Assembly: GCA_005883905.1 (NCBI GenBank)
Contig: VAYD01000040.1
Location: 1 to 7,184 of the forward strand
From: Actinomycetota bacterium
Lineage (GTDB): Bacteria; Actinomycetota; Thermoleophilia; Solirubrobacterales; Solirubrobacteraceae
Length of the DNA stretch: 7,184 nucleotides
Reading direction: 5' to 3'
The notes under the pieces are model-generated. The model worked only from the letters and a program-made list of their open reading frames with translations, did not search any database and was not told the origin of the DNA. A program made the position numbers and the translations under genes. Each line of letters begins with the position of its first letter. Within the stretch, counting starts at the first letter, position 1. Below are positions 5,487-7,184 of this stretch, in pieces.

Positions 5487-6106
5487 GCCAAGGCCTTACC
5501 CGTCGCGGCTGCGTACAGACCGCGACGCTCGATCTCGTCACACACCTCGCCGGGAACGAGCCACCGTACGGGGCGCCCCTCCGCGACCCGGCGGCGGATG
5601 TCCGACGACGAGATGTCCAGCCGCGGCATCGTGAAGAACACGACCCGCTCGTCCGCGCCGTGCAGCCCGCTGAGGCGCTCGGCGATCTCCTGCCTGCGGT
5701 GCTCCTCGCGCTCGGCCACGGCGAGCCGCGCGAGCTCCAGCACGGCCTCGGGCTCCCGCCAGCTCGGCAGGGTCGAAGCCATGTCGCCGCCGACGATGAA
5801 GGTCAGATCGTCCCCTTCGCGCGATCCATGCAGTGCACGCAGGGTATCGACCGTGTAGGACGGTCCGCCACGCTCCATCTCCAGCGTCGAGATTTCCAAC
5901 TCGTCGTCGGCCGCCACCGCCGCCCGGCAGAGCGCGAGGCGCACGTCCGGCCCAGGGTCGTCGCAGGCCTCCTTGTGCGGCGGCGTGTGGACCGGCATCA
6001 GCACGACACGGTCGAGCTCGAGCTGCGCCCGCGCCTCCTGCGCGCAGACCAGATGGCCGATGTGCGGGGGGTTGAACGTCCCCCCGAGGATCCCGAGAGC
6101 AGCCAT
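5483..6106 (-). CDS. nadD: Nicotinate-nucleotide adenylyltransferase
   Basis: A protein of 207 residues that joins nicotinate mononucleotide with ATP to give deamido-NAD, the step shared by de novo and salvage NAD synthesis. The nucleotidyltransferase signature is GILGGTFNPPHIGH at residues 5-18, with H15-x-G-H18 contacting ATP phosphates. The second signature ISSSDIRRR lies near residue 167, in place of the usual ISxTxIR. Length is normal. The ATG at 6106 starts four bases after the proA stop without a visible ribosome binding site, which suggests coupling to proA. The stop overlaps the rsfS start. The GGG GGG and CCC CCG codons of the signature form a GC-rich hairpin (6065-6086) close to the start codon. 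Confidence 0.96.
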   Translation of the reverse strand: MAALGILGGTFNPPHIGHLVCAQEARAQLELDRVVLMPVHTPPHKEACDDPGPDVRLALCRAAVAADDELEISTLEMERGGPSYTVDTLRALHGSREGDDLTFIVGGDMASTLPSWREPEAVLELARLAVAEREEHRRQEIAERLSGLHGADERVVFFTMPRLDISSSDIRRRVAEGRPVRWLVPGEVCDEIERRGLYAAATGKALA

Positions 6107-6110
6107 CGCG

Positions 6111-7184
6111 TCAGGGGCGAATGTGGCCGTCGCCGGTCACGACGTACTTGAAGGCGCACAGCTCGCGCATGCCGATCGGCCCGCGGGCGTGCAGCTTCTG
6201 GGTCGAGTTGCCGATCTCGGCGCCCATCCCGAACTCGCCGCCGTCGGTGAAGCGCGTCGAGGCGTTGACGTAGACGCAGGCGGCGTCGACGCCGAGCTCG
6301 AAGGCGCGCGCGGCGGCGGTGTCGCGGGTGACGATCGCCTCGGAGTGGCCCGAGCCATGCGCGTTGACGTGCTCGATTGCGTCGTCGACGGAGTCGACCA
6401 CGGCGACGGCGAGCACGAGCGCCAGGAACTCCTCGTCGAAGTCCTCCTCGGTGGCGTCGCCGACCGGGACGTCGCCGGCGAACGTGCGGGCGCGCGCGTC
6501 GACGCGCAGCTCGACGCCCGCCTCGTGCAGCGCGCGCAGCGCGCCCGGCAGGAACGCGGGCGCCGCCTCGGCGTGCACCAGCAGCGTCTCGGCGGCGTTG
6601 CAGACCCCCGGGCGCTGCGTCTTGGCGTTGAGGATGATCGCCCGCGCGCTGTCGAGGTCCGCCGACGCGTCGACGTAGACGTGGCAGTTGCCCGACGCCG
6701 CGTAGATCACCGGGACCGTCGCGACGCCCTTGAGCGCGTTCTTGAGGCCCTCGCCGCCGCGGGGGATGATCAGGTCGACCACGCCGGTCTGGGTGGCGAG
6801 CTCGGCGAGCTCCTCGCGCCCGCCTCCGGCCACGAGCGTCACGGCGCCATCCGGCAGGCCGGCATCGGATGCGGCCTCACTCGCGACGGCGGCCAGCACG
6901 GCGTTGGAGTGCAGCACGATCGCGTTGCCGGACTTCAGGCACAGCGCGGCGGCGTCGATCGTCACGTTCGGGCGCGCCTCGTAGACCACGGCGATCACGC
7001 CGAGCGGCACGAGCGTCTTGCGCACATCCAGGCCGTTGGGCAGCCGCCGGCCCTCGACGACCTCGCCGACCGGATCGGGCAGCGCGGCGATCGTGCGCAG
7101 GCCGTCGGCGATGCCCCTGATCCGCACCGCGTCGAGCCTCAGCCGGTCCATCAGCGCGTCGGACAGCCGGTTCTCGCGCCCGGC
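6111..7184 (-). CDS. proA: Glutamate-5-semialdehyde dehydrogenase (gamma-glutamyl phosphate reductase), N-terminus beyond right edge
   Basis: Second step of proline synthesis: NADPH reduction of glutamyl-5-phosphate to the semialdehyde. The frame is open through the right edge (AGRENRLSDALMDRLRLD), so the ATG at 7151 is internal and not the start. Typical blocks follow: VPLGVIAVVYEARPNVT, LCLKSGNA, DLIIPRGGEGL, SGNCHVYVD, the catalytic-Cys block NAKTQRPGVCNAAETLLVH, ASTRFTDGGEFGMGAEIGNSTQKLHARGP. About 357 residues are visible of a usual 415-430. One oddity: after CLKSGNAIVL the usual RGG(S/K)xxA loop is absent and the chain goes straight to HSNAVL, a gap of about seven codons between 6912 and 6911. 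Frame and codon use continue unchanged. The gene heads the proA-nadD-rsfS group; proB, if present, would be off the right edge. Confidence 0.94.
   Translation of the reverse strand, partial: AGRENRLSDALMDRLRLDAVRIRGIADGLRTIAALPDPVGEVVEGRRLPNGLDVRKTLVPLGVIAVVYEARPNVTIDAAALCLKSGNAIVLHSNAVLAAVASEAASDAGLPDGAVTLVAGGGREELAELATQTGVVDLIIPRGGEGLKNALKGVATVPVIYAASGNCHVYVDASADLDSARAIILNAKTQRPGVCNAAETLLVHAEAAPAFLPGALRALHEAGVELRVDARARTFAGDVPVGDATEEDFDEEFLALVLAVAVVDSVDDAIEHVNAHGSGHSEAIVTRDTAAARAFELGVDAACVYVNASTRFTDGGEFGMGAEIGNSTQKLHARGPIGMRELCAFKYVVTGDGHIRP

Noticed and set aside
1..7184. CRISPR array, tandem repeats, insertion sequence or rRNA
   Set aside because: No spaced direct repeats, terminal inverted repeats with transposase, or rRNA-like stretches were found on reading both strands.

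Overview
This is a GC-rich chromosomal window. Third codon positions are almost all G or C, and GTG or TTG starts occur. The content looks actinobacterial. The best guess, from family resemblance only, is the Thermoleophilia/Solirubrobacterales side of the phylum: a DesA3-type desaturase with its own reductase, a selenocysteine formate dehydrogenase, and a PD-(D/E)XK ORF that runs into a tRNA gene. No transposase, integrase, phage gene or CRISPR array is visible.

Left (1-1135, minus strand): the N-terminal third of a molybdopterin formate dehydrogenase alpha subunit that continues past the left edge. Its reading frame is interrupted at 580-578 by a TGA at the active-site position. The TGA is followed at the right distance by a hairpin with a GGUCU apical loop, so the gene is best read as one selenoprotein gene and not as a broken one.

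Divergent region (1136-1237) and plus-strand island (1238-1666): a gap of about 100 bases holds a 14-bp perfect palindrome and a LexA/SOS-box-like site (CGAAC-N4-GTTCG). The site overlaps a candidate -10 element of a possibly leaderless promoter. That promoter would drive a short PD-(D/E)XK nuclease-family ORF whose middle seems to have been lost and whose last quarter is the translation of tRNA-Ala(GGC). A 12-bp GC-rich hairpin after the tRNA separates it from the convergent gene cluster.

Main cluster (7184-1671, minus strand, read right to left): proA (5' end outside the window), nadD, rsfS, then a flavin/2Fe-2S oxidoreductase, a fatty-acid desaturase and a YihY/BrkB membrane protein. Spacing is tight (4 nt, 4-nt overlap, 61 nt, 23 nt, 12 nt), so one or two transcripts are likely. 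ProA (proline synthesis), NadD (NAD synthesis) and RsfS (ribosome silencing) form a conserved housekeeping group. The reductase feeds electrons to the desaturase for membrane lipid unsaturation. ProA appears to lack a normally conserved loop of about seven residues.
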